This document shows, piece by piece, positions 15,071-28,431 of a stretch of DNA of 64,000 nt. Every line of letters begins with the position of its first letter. Position 1 is the first letter of the stretch. Below the pieces are notes generated by a model. It was not told where the DNA came from. It did not search any database and worked only from the letters and a program-made list of their open reading frames with translations. Source of the DNA: Ascaris suum (taxonomy: Eukaryota > Nematoda > Chromadorea > Rhabditida > Ascarididae); the NCBI GenBank assembly GCA_013433145.1, contig CM024180.1, forward strand, positions 1,178,001 to 1,242,000, in the 5' to 3' direction. Both the position numbers and the translations under genes were made by a program.

Positions 15071-16134
15071 GGATCAATGATATTATTAATTATCACATTC
15101 GAAATATATTTTCTCGTGTAATGAATCAATGTCGAGAATTGAATGAAAAACTCTTTGAATTTTAAATCTCATTTCACAAACACATTTTAATAGAACTTTA
15201 AAATTCCTTTATAGATTTATAATTAATTTAATAATAAATTTCTAATAGAGAAAGAGCAATCGTTGAGGGGGGGAAATGTGAATGAAAAAAGAAAAGCAAG
15301 CAAGAGAAGACGGGGAGCATTTTGCAACTATTATAATAAAATATAAATTAAACAAGTTGAAATATATATACGACAAATAAATAATAACATTTAATAAATA
15401 TAATAAAAAATCGAAAATTATATGTTTGATTTTGAAAATAAAATAATCGTATCATTTCTTTTTTTGCACAACTTTTTAAACAGTTATTATTTTATTCATA
15501 TAAAGAGACAAAAAGAAGTAACAAAAATATGCAAAAATATTATTCCATGGAACTAAACACATTTCTCTTAAATTCTGAGGCAACTCTGTAAGTTTTTTCT
15601 ATTGTCTTTTTCTTCAATTGAATCATTTAGGCTTTCAATCTACAACTGGCCACCAAGCAAAATTATTGCTCAAAAATACATGGACTTGAAAATTTCTGCA
15701 TAATTGATCTTTGAACTGTTTGCCGTTATTTACAATACCTCAAACAGGATACGGAAAATTACCTGAATTCCCTTCAGCTTTTCGCCTCCGAATAATTTCA
15801 TCATCGTTTTCTTTAGACTCTATTTTTTTTTTTTTTTCATTCTTATTGTGCATCATCGAGAAGAATGTTGACAAATGAATATTGAAATTAGCGATCCGTA
15901 TTGATAATTAAATTTAAAGCATTACTGATAAATGACAATTGTTGATGATCACTTTGACAGGTAAATTTACAGGTGAACTATTTCAAAATGGGCAAGTAAT
16001 TAGAGTAGATCATACAAGCAAGCTAAAAAAGAGTTATTGAACCCGAATAATAACATAAATAAATCAATGGAAATTAACGAGGCGACTAAGTGCGGAAGTG
16101 AGATCGATCATTTGCGATATTTACCTATAAGCGA

Positions 16135-19100
16135 TTAAATCTTCCATCGATCACGACCAATGATTTCTTTCAGTGGTGGATGTGAAGTGTAATTTGTATG
16201 TCGCTTTCCCACAGAACTCAACTCATCCGCCGAACGTAATAAACCTCTTGAATTGACACCCCTTTTTGTATCAATCTGCAAATTAAATTATCATCATTTG
16301 CATATAGCAAATAGAGGTATTATTTTTATTTGCAAGAAAAATATACTTACTTATCTCCATATTTGCATATTATAAGAAAAGTTATAAGAATGTAATTGTA
16401 AGAATTTCAAGAATTATTAGGATTTTAAAAATTTTCTTGAAAATGCGAAAAATTTGAAAGTGTGGATTAGGATAAAACTTCAGGTAAGAGTTGATTGAAG
16501 TATCACCCGAACTCGAAATAGAAAACGTTTATCTGTGATCATCATTCAAAAAAAAGAAGGATTTATATTCGTGGCGCAAAACGGAGAAGATGCATAGAAA
16601 ATTGATGTTGGAAGTGATAAGCATATCAAATCGCATAGAAGTAAGTAACCAATGCGGTAGAAAAAAAAATATAATCACAGTTGTTGAAGGTTCATCAATA
16701 TAGTTTATATTTTAGTGCACATTTAATGGCTGATTTGAGAAAAGAAATTTGAAAACCTTGACGACTCTTACCTCAACTTGGAAATTAATTACTTTGCGAG
16801 TGAAGCTGTGACCAGAATTGACAACCGGAACTGTAGTCATAGTTTGTAATTTTCTTTTTTTTTTTTTTACTGAACAGAAAGATATGCAAATATAATTCGC
16901 TATGAATTTTGTAATTTGATATAAGCCTTTCTTCTAATTCATCATATACTTTTCATTTCTATATATTTCTCTATCATTTATTTATACTCGAAATTTTTCA
17001 TTTTAGTAAATTATCATTATTATTATCAGTCTACATTTTTCTTCTAGACTGACTACATGAAAATTTTTTATCGAGAATGTTGTTCAGTAATTTTTGCATT
17101 TTCACCTATTTTAGAAAAGCAGTAATAATTCTTCCAAATAGAGGTGAAAATCTAAAGAATATTACAAGAAAATATTACAATTTAATCATATTTAAATAGT
17201 CACATTTATAAAAGAATAAGAAAAAATCATTTACTTTTTCTCGTATTGAATTTCCACTGTGATTCCTTTCTCTCCTGAAAGAAATTTTATAGCTCAAATG
17301 AATATTTAATTAAATTAAAGAAAAAATATATAAGAAAATAAAATAATATGGAAATAAAATAAGGAAAATATTATATTCGCGATGATCTATACTGAAATTG
17401 TTATGCATTCAACGGTAAGGTCCCTGATCGTTTACATATCAACATTAGCTGAATGCAAATATCTTTGTTAGTGCATAGTAAATGATAAATATGCAAATTT
17501 GCATATATAATGAAAATTTCTTGGAAAATACGAGAACGATTTAGCAGATTGAAATATTTGATGGCAGCACTTTTCACCAAATATTGTAGTAAAGCTTTGA
17601 AGGATTTTAGAGTTTCAGATATTAGAGATTTTTCTTACTTCTATAAAAGAGAAATATTTAATTAATGATAGCGTGATGAGTAAAGATCTATTTTCTATAA
17701 AGCTCAGAAGATCGATTTCTTAAAGATAAAGGAATCAAATGAATTCGATGAGGAGATTTTGATGACCTTAAATAGTAATAAATAAATTCCACAAATATGC
17801 AATGAAAAGAAATTAAACGAATTTAATGGAATATTTGTATTCTTATGAAATAAAAATTAATAATATTTATATAGTTGAAGCAATAATCATTATAGAATGA
17901 GGCAAATATTGAAATATTCTTAAATATTTTATTAAATATTTTTAAATATGAAATTTATTACAACAAAAAATTTTGCAAAAAATTTACAATTGAAATCATT
18001 GCGGGGGAAAAAATGTGTTTTCTTTTTTCAAAAGTTTGCAAAAAATGTGAATTATTGCAAAACGATTTTGCAAAAATGTGAATTAATGCAAAACTATGCA
18101 ATGCGTTGTTGAGCAAAGAATCTGAGTCAAAAAAAAATTACATCCCTAGAAAAAAAAATGAAATGAATTAATCTCCAAAAAAAGATAATAAATATTAACA
18201 ACTCCAAACTTATTATAGATCGGTATATTTTTCGTCTTTTTGCATATAAATGAATGGTTAAAATTTATTCATTAATTTACGTATAGTATTACATAAAAAT
18301 ATTCAAATATTCAGTTCATTCAACGTATAAATTTGCATAAAATTTTCCATTGTAAATACTCAATAATACTTACATGCGATGGCATGTCTCACAAAATACA
18401 TTGTTATCGCTTAATTGATCAATTCTTGAGAGTACTTCATCGATTCGTTGATCTCTCATTGCAGCATCCGATGATTGAATTGTTGTGCCCTTCATGTTTC
18501 GATTTGACGGAGTACGTATACCAAGAAATTTACTGATACTTTCAACGAGTACATCCAACTGAAATCGTTACTTTATTTGCCAATATATTTGACTTAATTC
18601 AATAGGATAATAGTAATTCAAATTCCCTTCATAACCTAATGCGAAACCTTTTAACGATGCTTTGTGTGAGGAAGAAAGTGATATAATAGAATTCTAGTCG
18701 TTCTTGTTAGAGCTAAAAATGAGAGGAAATGACGGAAGGATCATTTTGCGCTAAGAAGGGCGGTGGGATAACCATAGTTTAGGTTGGTGGGGAACAAGTA
18801 ACTTTGCATGCAATGATGTTTTCTCGATGTCAGACTATGGGAAGATGCTTTATTTCTAAAACTTAAAAAGCGAAATTCAGTTTAATACCATAGAAGACAG
18901 AAATAGAAAAACGATAGTAATGATAGGTCTGAGGATGCCTTCAAATCACCTAGCGGTACCCAGGGGTGTTGCCTACCACATCTCTTGAAATTTAGTGTCA
19001 TTTCGCCTCATTTACCTCAGCAAACCTTGTAGTATGCTAGTATGATCTCGGATTAGCGAAATAAAAATGTATTTCTAATGGTCTACGCAGATTACATCTG

Positions 19101-21163
19101 TTATATATGTGAACGACTTGCATTACGTTGGATACACTCATAGGGACCTATAGGGTATTTTAATGTGTCGAAATTAACATATTTAGCGCGAATTTTTTTC
19201 GACATTTTTTTGAATATTTGAATCTATCAGATTCTCATGCCGCCGGCCTCTTGCATATATTTTTAAATGCCAATCATTGAAAAAATGAAATTAATAATAA
19301 GCAACAAATATTTGAATAATAAAATTCAATAAATATATATAATACATTCAATAATGCCTATGATTGATACGATTTACTAAGTCGCCGTTAGATAAAATTG
19401 TTTTTTTTTTCATATAACTGTGCATGTGTTTTTCATCGTAAAAACCTATACCAAAGGATTTTTTTTAGTGCATAATGGGTCAGATTGTAAAAAGTACCAC
19501 AGTTACATAAATTAAAAAGAAAAAGTTTGAGTAATGAATATAATTTATGAGTGAAGAGTATCAGCTGCTCTTCGATTTGTTCCATTTCATGCAAAATTCA
19601 TTTAATTTGCATATATTGAAGTTAGCTCAATGCTTCAAACTGATACTGTTGATGGTTTATGCAGTGTTATAGCTAAAGACTTACTATATATTGCATAAAG
19701 GTATTACACGGCATTAACGATATTAAGCGGTATTAAACTGTGATAAGCTACAAATTCATGGCCCTATATTTACTACCACTTGCATATCAAGTAAATTGCA
19801 TATATTTTTCTCACCCTAACTGGAAATAATCGAAATTTAGCTGCACCTTGATTTCCATACTATGATCTCTTGGAAGAATTGCCGCATTAACGACGATGAT
19901 ATGGAAAAAGAATCTTTTTTTTTTTTTTTGAATAGCAAAAGAGGGATATTCTAAACGACATAAAAATAGAAAATCAAAAAAGAAATTAAAATAACCTGTT
20001 GTTCAGTGTCACGAACTTTACCAATGCTTTCTTTATCGCTGCCATTCAAACTATCTTCCTCTATCGATTTCATGCTTTTATCTCTCGTATCATATTTCCT
20101 GAATTATATAAAATGCAAATTTAAAAAAAAAATTCCGTTCATATTCAATAAGGCAAATGACAACAATTAATAGTCGAATAAAATAAAGAACTCTTGAAGT
20201 TTATTACTGTTCAAATTGTTACTCAACTGCATTATAGTATATAGTATTATATGATAATTTTTCATTTATGCATTACATCGAGATCTAATTTGTGAATTCG
20301 AAGAATTCATCTGATAGGAGTGCTGAGATTGTAGACAAGCATATTCCAACCCGCACCAATGCGCTATGAAAATGTTGCCATTGAAACACGCACATTTGAA
20401 CTCAGTGCTTTCGCATATTTTTGCTCAATATTATTCAGCCGATCCTAGAACGTACAGAGGGAGGTGCCAACATAGTTATGGAAGTAGATGAAACAGATAT
20501 TTTGGTGTACAACATTGGACGGTTACCTGAACGCTAACATCTGAGGATACTCGAATGAATAGATGGAGAAGAAGGTGAGGCATTCACTAAACAAGGTGGA
20601 CAAGCGAGCCGATTGATAAAGCCGATTTTGAATAAAATTTAATACATTTTTTAATTGATAAAGTAATTTTAAATTTCAAAACAAAAATCTATCTATGCTA
20701 TATATTCTACTCAGTGAATTTCCTAATTTTAATCAATTGTCTCCAAATTATACATATATAAACACCCACGCATATATAAATATGACGTCATCGTAAAAAC
20801 AAAGACTTTCAAAAGTGTTCAATAAAATTTAATCGTTTTACTATGCAAATTTTACACGAAAAATTAACTTAGTCTACAAATAAAGAAACAAAAAAGAAAT
20901 AATTAAATTTTAGCATAAAGCATGAAGAAATAAAAAAAAAATCTAATTTTTGAATGAATTTCAAAAAAAAAAAACTGAGAAATAATTCGAAATAATATTT
21001 GAATTTGGCGCATTGCAAATTTTTTCAGCAAAATTTAAAAATACAAAAAGCCCAATATGCGCTTTTTAAAAACGCATTTGCTCGAAAAAAAAAACGTTGC
21101 ATAAAACTTACTGTAAACAAGAAGAAGAAGAAGGCGATTGTGGATCATTCACAAGTACCTCAT
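16135..21163 (-). CDS. C-terminal exon block of a large minus-strand gene, function unknown
   Basis: Exons on the minus strand: 21163-21112 (acceptor TTTTTGCAG; LVNDPQSPSSSSSC), 20098-19996 (KYDTRDKSMKSIEEDSLNGS), 18558-18374 (LDVLVESISKFLGIRTPS, ending CETCHRM), 17274-17235 (40 nt), 16830-16772 (PVVNSGHSFTRKVINFQVE), 16275-16135 (IDTKRGVNSRGLLRSADEL..., ending GRDRWKI and TAA). The first three join in phase (2,0), as do the last two. The 40-nt exon is open in all frames, so its join is ambiguous. The block is Ser/Lys/Glu-rich with no known domain. It continues the minus-strand exon series from 21.8 kb upward and is probably the 3' end of the FHA-domain gene. However, no in-frame junction from the 21851-23262 exon to 21163 was found, so it may belong to a separate gene. 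Confidence 0.6.
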
Positions 21164-21850
21164 CTGCAAAAAAAAAAGAAAACATGATTATAATGTAATA
21201 TTTATCACATTATGGTCTAATCGTTCAAAAATTTTAAAAAACATCCCCGCCGATATATACCATTTTCCAGAATGAAACTCCATTCGTATGTCTAGCAATT
21301 TCAAAGAAAAGGTAGCCGGGGAAGAAGACAGGAGGGCGGTGGGGAGGGACAAATGACAATGATATATTTTTTTTTCAAGCTTCAATAACGAATGCTACAA
21401 AAAAAGTTAATTATTTAATAAAAAAATAAAATTGATTAAAAAATTAAAGAAATATTTTCGGGTTATGAAGCATAGAGAGGAGCATAATTATAGATATTTC
21501 TGGCATTTTCAACAACTTCTCGAGAAATACTTCAAAATTGCAGCTTACTCTTCAAACAATAAAAGAACCAATTTGCAAAAAAAGAAGGTTATTCGTTTCC
21601 ATGAATCAGGAATTCAGGATAGTATATACTTCGTGACTTGCACATGCATTATACTTCCTTTCAGAGACACAGAAAGAGAAGGAGAAGAAAAGAGAAAGGG
21701 AGAGAAAGACAGAGAGAGAGAGGGGGGAGGAGGAAAAAGCCACAACAGAAATGGTGAGTGGAGATTTTTAGATTCTTGCAACGCGAAGAGGAATTAAAAA
21801 CACCGCAATGTCTAATATGAAATTAATGAAAGTAAACAAAATACCTTTCA

Positions 21851-24800
21851 TCATTCAATCCGCTCATAATTTTCGTCATCGGATGCCGTTGTATCAACGA
21901 ATTTTTCCTTCATCTTTTCTTCATCTAAATTTTGCTCGATATTTCTTGAAGTTATTGATGTCTTCCGATTTGAATTCTCCGTATTTCCAATATCGATCAC
22001 TTTCGATACGTTATTATCGATTGGGAAATTCAAATCAACCTCTCTCTCAATTGATCTCTGTCGATGCTGTTCAGTGCCAATTAAACTACAGGCATCACTT
22101 CCTGGATGAATAAGATTAGAATCCATTTTCCTTGTAGGACCTTCATTACTAGTAATATTTTGGTGCTTATCGCATTCACTGTCTTCATCGTTGTTGCTTG
22201 TATGAAACTTTCAGGATCTCCGGTGATATTCTCATTGCAGCTCTCACTGCTGAATTTTTCTCCACTCTTATTTTCGTTATTAATATTTCCTTTATTTCCA
22301 ACATCGTGTCTGACGTTTTCCCTCAATTTCCGGATTGCTATTTTCATCCGTTTTTTATCGACGAAATCGTTCGATCACCAATATTCGTCGAGTCGGATGA
22401 CTTTAGAATACGTCGAGCAGTATTTGGTGCCGATCCGGCTTCACTATCACTTATTTGTTGACGATTTTCATTTCCGGGGATCTTTTTAGTTTCTTCGTCA
22501 GGAATCGTTGACGGATTTGAACTGTTCGGAGCATCGTCGATAAACTCATTTGAGCTATTAAATTCATCATCCATTTCTGCATTACTCGAATAAACACTAG
22601 TTACGGTGGAATTCGGAATGCTATCACTCGAACGATTATGATCCACATTGGTGATTCCATCACCAAATTCGTTCGCATCTACGGCAATGTGAAGTGCAGG
22701 TGAGTCTAATTTGTTGTTAGACATCTGTCGATTAGCAATAACTTCGCTTTCAATGCTATCACGTCCAGCAATTGAATCACGATCATCCGAGCGTAATTCA
22801 TGGTCTTTAATATTTGCCTTCCGACCGTTGCTCCATTAATTCTTGATTGCTCGTATCCGAAGCTGAATTCAAAGTTGCAACTTCACCGCTTTTACAAGGA
22901 ACGATATAATTGGATTCATCCATTTCTGAGTCCGTTGCTGAGCTTACGCTCACGTTCTTTCGTGTGCTAGGTGCTTCGTTTATATCTTCTTCAGTGGTAT
23001 TGGTATTAACGGTGTGAAGTGGCTGTCCACATGGTACTGCCCTTGAAGCGGAAATAATATTGCTTGCTTTGTTTGCTGCATTTTCCGTATCCGATAATTT
23101 TGCCTCTTCAACATGGGGTCTTCCGGCATTATTTTCTACTGGCGTTGGTTTACCGGTCATCGTGTTGATTACTTCTGACGATAACTGTTTACTATCGTTT
23201 GATTCCGGATCCGTTCCATTATGATGGCTTTCAGATTGTTGCGTTTTGATTTGAATCTGACCCTGAAATCTTTTTCACTTTAGAAACGGATATCATTTGC
23301 CATTTGATTTAAACACTGCAAAATTGATATAAATCAAAATAGCTAAAAAAAGACCTGGATGAAATATTGCAATTTTTTTTTGAGAAATATTCTTTCAGTT
23401 GTATGAGTGCCAATATCAGAGTTTTATTTCAGTAACAGGAGACGGGGGGGAGGGGGAGAGAGGGGGAGGTGGGAGGGGATAGAGGGGGAGGGAGGGAGGG
23501 AAGAGTAGAGAGCATAGATCGATATTTGAAGAAAAAAAAGCCGCGTAGGAAACGTTACAATACTAAAAACTTTATGCCAATGAACTGATATTTTTCTCTT
23601 ATCGTTGAAATGAAATCGTTGATTAAAATAGCCACAAGTAAACAGAAGCCGTTGAGGAAATGCAACAAACGGAAGAGGTTTATATGTAGGCAGCGGAAGG
23701 GCTTTAAACGCTTCAAAGTAGTGTTTGATCACTCCGAGTTAGAATTTGACAATCCAGTAACAAGTTAACCTGTAATTGTTTAAAAAAAACAAGAACGGCG
23801 CTCACACGGGTAATGATACTAGACTTAAATACTGAAAATCTCTAATCATCTTGAATCATAGACGATAATTTAATTCTCTAAGCGATGACATCTTTAGTTA
23901 CGGGTAAATTCGACGCGTTTCTCACGATGAATCGACTAATTTTTCTTTTATTTTTAATTTCTTTTTTTTTCACGAAGAGTTTTATCTTATTTTGCAGAGA
24001 AAGAAAAACTCTTCAAAGTTTACAAGGCTATTTTTTTTCAAGATAAATATAGGCAAATAAACGAATAGTATAAATATCTGAATGAAGCCGATTATATGCT
24101 ATTGTTTCATGTTCATGGGTAGGCAAACATCAGAACTTTTTTTGCTTCTTAGGAGGGAGAGAGAAATAGAGAGAGAGAGAGGAAGAAAGAGATACAGATG
24201 GAGCAAAGAACGAATTTTTAACACTTACTTTTAGCGAGCGAAGAGAGTAGATTTTTTTTCAGGCTTAGGCAGATTTTTGAAACTCCAACTTCCATGTTTG
24301 AAGTATCCGTTTTTACATTTTAACTTAATGCGCAAAAATATCTTTCATATGGAGAAAAAACATATAAGAAAAGCCATGGACTCTCGACATTATTCAACGA
24401 CAGTTATATTTGCCGTTTTTTTTGGCTTTAAGGCTAGTTTCACCTATGCAGGAAATCGAAGACGCCTCATTTGCGATATCCTCCGTATCTACACCAGTTA
24501 CGCCAGCTGAAACCGTCTGCGCACTTCTTTTCCTCCGATTGTTTCTCTTTCCAGAGTCATTCCCATCGATCCTTTCATTATGACCTTCAAGTTCGACTGA
24601 AAATTTACATTTCCATCGATAAGAAACTCAATTAGCACTGATTGAAAGAAATGATTCCGCGAAAAGCGAAAACACTTCTTTTTTCAATTAAAAGACACAA
24701 ATTTGTTAGAAGACAAAATGTGCGGTACAAGTAAGACGATAACGAGTAGAGGTAGTGCCCGCTAAATTCAGAAAATCCACATTCCGTTGCCGGGAATCGA

Positions 24801-27422
24801 ACCCGGGCCTTGCGGGTGAGAGCCGCAAATCCTAACCACTAGACCACAACGGACACACCCAACATCCCATCGAATGTACTTGTCTGTGTGAAACCCCCCT
24901 CCCCCAAACCTGACTTGGACAGACGGCTGAATATAAACAATCAATGCATCTGATATACACCTTTGATATGAATGTTTATTTTACTGCATTCACTTTAGAA
25001 GTTAAATGAATACTGAATACTAAATATAATAATAAATACAAAATATTTAGTGATTGGCATAAACTACGATAATCATTCTGTGAAATGCTTTATAGGAGCC
25101 TTTTATATCCTCGACTACCTTCCCTTACCTGCCCCCTCCCCCCCCCCCCCCCCATCCCTCTGCCCCCGCCCTCCTATCAGAAATGCTGCGTAAGCTGAAC
25201 TACAAAAGGCCAGTAATGAGTAAATGAGTGAATTAGTAAGCCTACATTTTACTATTGCGAAATAATGAGACTAAGTCGATAATGACGTCATTTTCATGCG
25301 TCGATAATTAAACTTAGGTGTTAATCTTACCTCTTTCATTATCAACGATTTCAATTGATGCTTGATTGTAAGCGTTATTTCCGTGAAAGAACTGCGATCG
25401 TCATCGTTACTCGTGAAATTGCCATCTACGTCGCTCAATTCGATTTTGTCATTCATTTCCGCATTTTCGATTATTTTATTCGATGAGAATTCTTGTGCAC
25501 TTTCTATAAATAAATAATATTTTATAGGCCTATTAAGAAATTCAAAAATTATTTCATTTAAGCAATTTAATATATCTGTAACTGTATATATTTCAAAAAA
25601 AAAAACGAGTCAATTTTTCCAAATGGAGTAATAAATTATATCCGCGTCTATTCTCTTTAGATATTATTAAGCCAAGCGATATGCATCGAGTAGAGTTTTA
25701 TTCCAGTAAGTCGAAATTTGGAAGCAGATCAATAGAAAGCAACTAGTATGATTTGAATATATATTTGTATTATTTATTTTTGTGCTTTGAATAAATTTAC
25801 TTTCCCTGGGAAAAGCATCCATCTACCCGCGGGCATTAAATTTTGGGAAACGCGATCGTAAATTAAATAAATCACAAAATGCTATCGATAAAATTTTCTT
25901 ATATGGGTACGTATCTAAGCAATTATGATGCAATAGCAGTGCAAGTAATATTTATACATTTATCTACATCTGAAAATAAATCATATTTGCATATTTAATT
26001 ATTGTTCATTAAGTAAACGGCACATAATTGCGTAAACAATCAAATATGATAATTACGATGTAAATCTATTAGTAGAGACCTTCTAGAGAACTTGAATTTC
26101 CGCAAATCCCACCCCGGTTGTTGTCCTTGCGCTGAACAGAAGTGAAAGCTGCACAAATAAAAAAAAAGAAGTAAAAATAGATGTAAAGGAAAATATGCGA
26201 AAGGATTGTTTTGAATGAAAACGAAATGACGATATACGAGGAGGATCAAAGAAGATGAAAAGGGCAGAAGCTTCCACGATATGCGAAGAAGGGATGACTT
26301 GCGACGTATACCGAAAAAGGTAGGTATAGCCTTCTAGGTACTGTCATGATCAGACACGGCAGTGCTTTATCACTGTGCCTGTGCTAACATTGGTTTGGAA
26401 TAGAAACTACACTCGGGGCTCCTAGAGGAAAGTTATGAATGAAAAGGCCTCGAAAGGTAGAACGTTCTCGAGAAAACTCGAGACTAGAATATTGTCCTCG
26501 GGGCTCGGACCCACCACTAGCCCGAAGAAGTGGGTAGAAGTGGAGAGGCTAGAGTGGGATGGGAGGGGAAGAGGTGGGAAGGAAACGGAACGATATTATG
26601 AGAGCGAAATAAACATGGAAATGCGTTCTCCCCCCCCCCCCCCCCCCCCCCTCCCTATTCGCCATTATCAAATGTAGCGACAAGTCCAGGCACATCTTTA
26701 CTCCCGATGGCAAAATGAAAGCTCCAACATGAAATGGTGAATTTTGTATATACCTTTTACATTAATATGAATATACTAATAGCGTTTACGCCTGCTAAAC
26801 AGTACATGAATATTTCGTTATGCATGTTAGTGTGTTGTTGAATTGTCCATCAGGAATAAATCCGATAGGACAGAGGACAAAGCAATAAGAGGAAGACGAA
26901 GGGGAGAGGGTTCGTTTCGGTGTTGAAGAGCCAGAAGCTTCAGACGAGAAGGAGAAAAATCCTCTCCCTGACAGCCTCGTTAATGAGCAAGGATAAAGAA
27001 AAGTAGAAAGGAGATGCTCGCTCTTCTCGGAAACTCTCGAAGAGAGAAGGAAGTGGGAAGGACATCCTCCGGTCCTTGTAGCGATAGGGTTGTGCTGCTT
27101 ACTCTTAAGAGATCAACATGAATCGAATACGTTCATTTATAATTTAAAATTATATATGTTTTAAAGGGCATTATCACAGACGACTTACCAACGGCAAGAA
27201 TATCCTCCGTATTCACGTCAACACTTTTAACTGACGATCTCCTGCAAATTTGCCATGAATAAAATAAATCTGGAATTCTCCATCTCATCAACGTGATCAA
27301 TCAATAACAGGTAATCTCATATCGGAAACGATAGACACGATTGTAATACCTTCTTCATTTTCAGGTATTCCACTCACAGGTCGTTCTCCTTCCGTAGATG
27401 CAACATCAGGCAAATCGAGTTC
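21851..27422 (-). CDS. Acidic Ser/Asn/Asp/Glu-rich segment of the FHA-domain gene
   Basis: Exons: 27422-27378 (ELDLPDVASTEGERP; may extend to 27350), 27241-27189 (RSSVKSVDVNTEDILAV), 25503-25331 (NDKIELSDVDGNFTSNDDD), 24596-24444 (GVTGVDTEDIANEASS), and a long exon 23262-21851. The long exon is coding-like throughout but changes frame three times: first frame 23262-22807, second to 22344, third to about 22.2 kb, fourth to the TGA at 21851. All four frames give the same kind of sequence, rich in S, N, D, E and T (SNNKLDSPALHIAVDANEF; SESCNENITGDPESF; PGSDACSLIGTEQH). No intron fits between them. Several upstream junctions are also out of phase, so exons are missing or the region contains indels. 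Likely an intrinsically disordered, phosphorylatable region. The 27241 exon joins 25503 in phase (G|AA). Confidence 0.6.
24772..24775 (-). terminator. RNA polymerase III terminator (T4)
   Basis: Four T on the minus strand, six bases past the tRNA-Glu discriminator base. Confidence 0.7.
24782..24853 (-). tRNA. tRNA-Glu (anticodon CTC)
   Basis: A 72-nt tRNA on the minus strand. The 7-bp acceptor stem (TCCGTTG with CAACGGA) is perfect, the A-box region reads TGGTCTAGTGG, and the anticodon loop CTCTCAC gives anticodon CTC. The T arm with GGTTCGATTCC (B box) and discriminator base A are present, and there is no intron. It lies between exons 25331 and 24596 of the acidic gene, in the same orientation as its host. 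Confidence 0.97.
25138..25153. repeat. poly(dC) tract, 16 nt
   Basis: A run of 16 C between the tRNA gene and the 25331 exon, inside a C/T-rich stretch. Confidence 0.95.
26630..26651. repeat. poly(dC) tract, 22 nt
   Basis: A run of 22 C in the intron between exons 27189 and 25503. A G/A-rich stretch lies immediately upstream on the same strand, so complementary purine and pyrimidine runs sit within about 100 bp. Confidence 0.95.
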
Positions 27423-28431
27423 CTGCAAACATTTTATAAAATATCATGGCGATTATATGTAAGAAATAAAGCATTATTTAAATACACTTGCAAAAATCCA
27501 ACGTAAAAAAAAACCCATCGAAATCTGAAATTAAATTCTGCATAGTCAGTCATCTATTGTTATGGTGAAGTCTTTCATTCGTATATATCCAAATAACCAA
27601 AAAAAAGTGCAAAAAATGCTGAAAGTTTATTTTTTTTTTCTGCAGATGAAATTTCTACACGTAAAAATTCAATTCTATAAGAATAAAAAATTAGCTAACA
27701 TAGAAAATAAATGAAAAACAAATATACAGTAAGTTAACGTTCTTCCTATATGAGCCGATGGATTTCATTTCCTTTGGCCTAGGTAAGTAGTCTCTGCACT
27801 AATATCATATTATATAATAATATTATTAAATACTATCATAAGTGATCATGAAATTCTTGTAACGAGGGGCCATATCAATTGCCTACATAAAATATACCTT
27901 CATATATTCCGGGTAGCCTTCATAATGCAAACGATTTTAATAGAATTTTTAATTATTAGCGCTATTTTTGAATTTTCCTTTTGCTTTTTTTTTTCTCTTC
28001 AAATATAAAGATATACTTATTTCAATATTTTATCGATATACGGCTTAACTTAGTAGGTTTGAAAATGCTTAATTAAAGAAAAATAAAAATGAAATATATT
28101 TTAAAAAAAAACTTAATTCATATACGAATGGATTTACGAATAGATTAATATCGTCAATTCCCACCTTCCTCCCTCCTCCCCCCCCCCCCCCTCCCAGTTA
28201 TCCCTCCATAACACTAGATGAATATTTCTCTCATATCACTCGTAAACGGTCCACCTATCATTTGTCACCCATCTCTCATATCAAACGGTCTCAACTTTAT
28301 CACTGTTTAATGCGAGCAATATAACGGAAAATATTGCAAAATTTGAGATAATGAGAAAAATTATTGAAAATTAAAATAAACGAATTGAAAAGATAATGAA
28401 TTGAATAACTTAATTGTTTAGACTTAAACAC

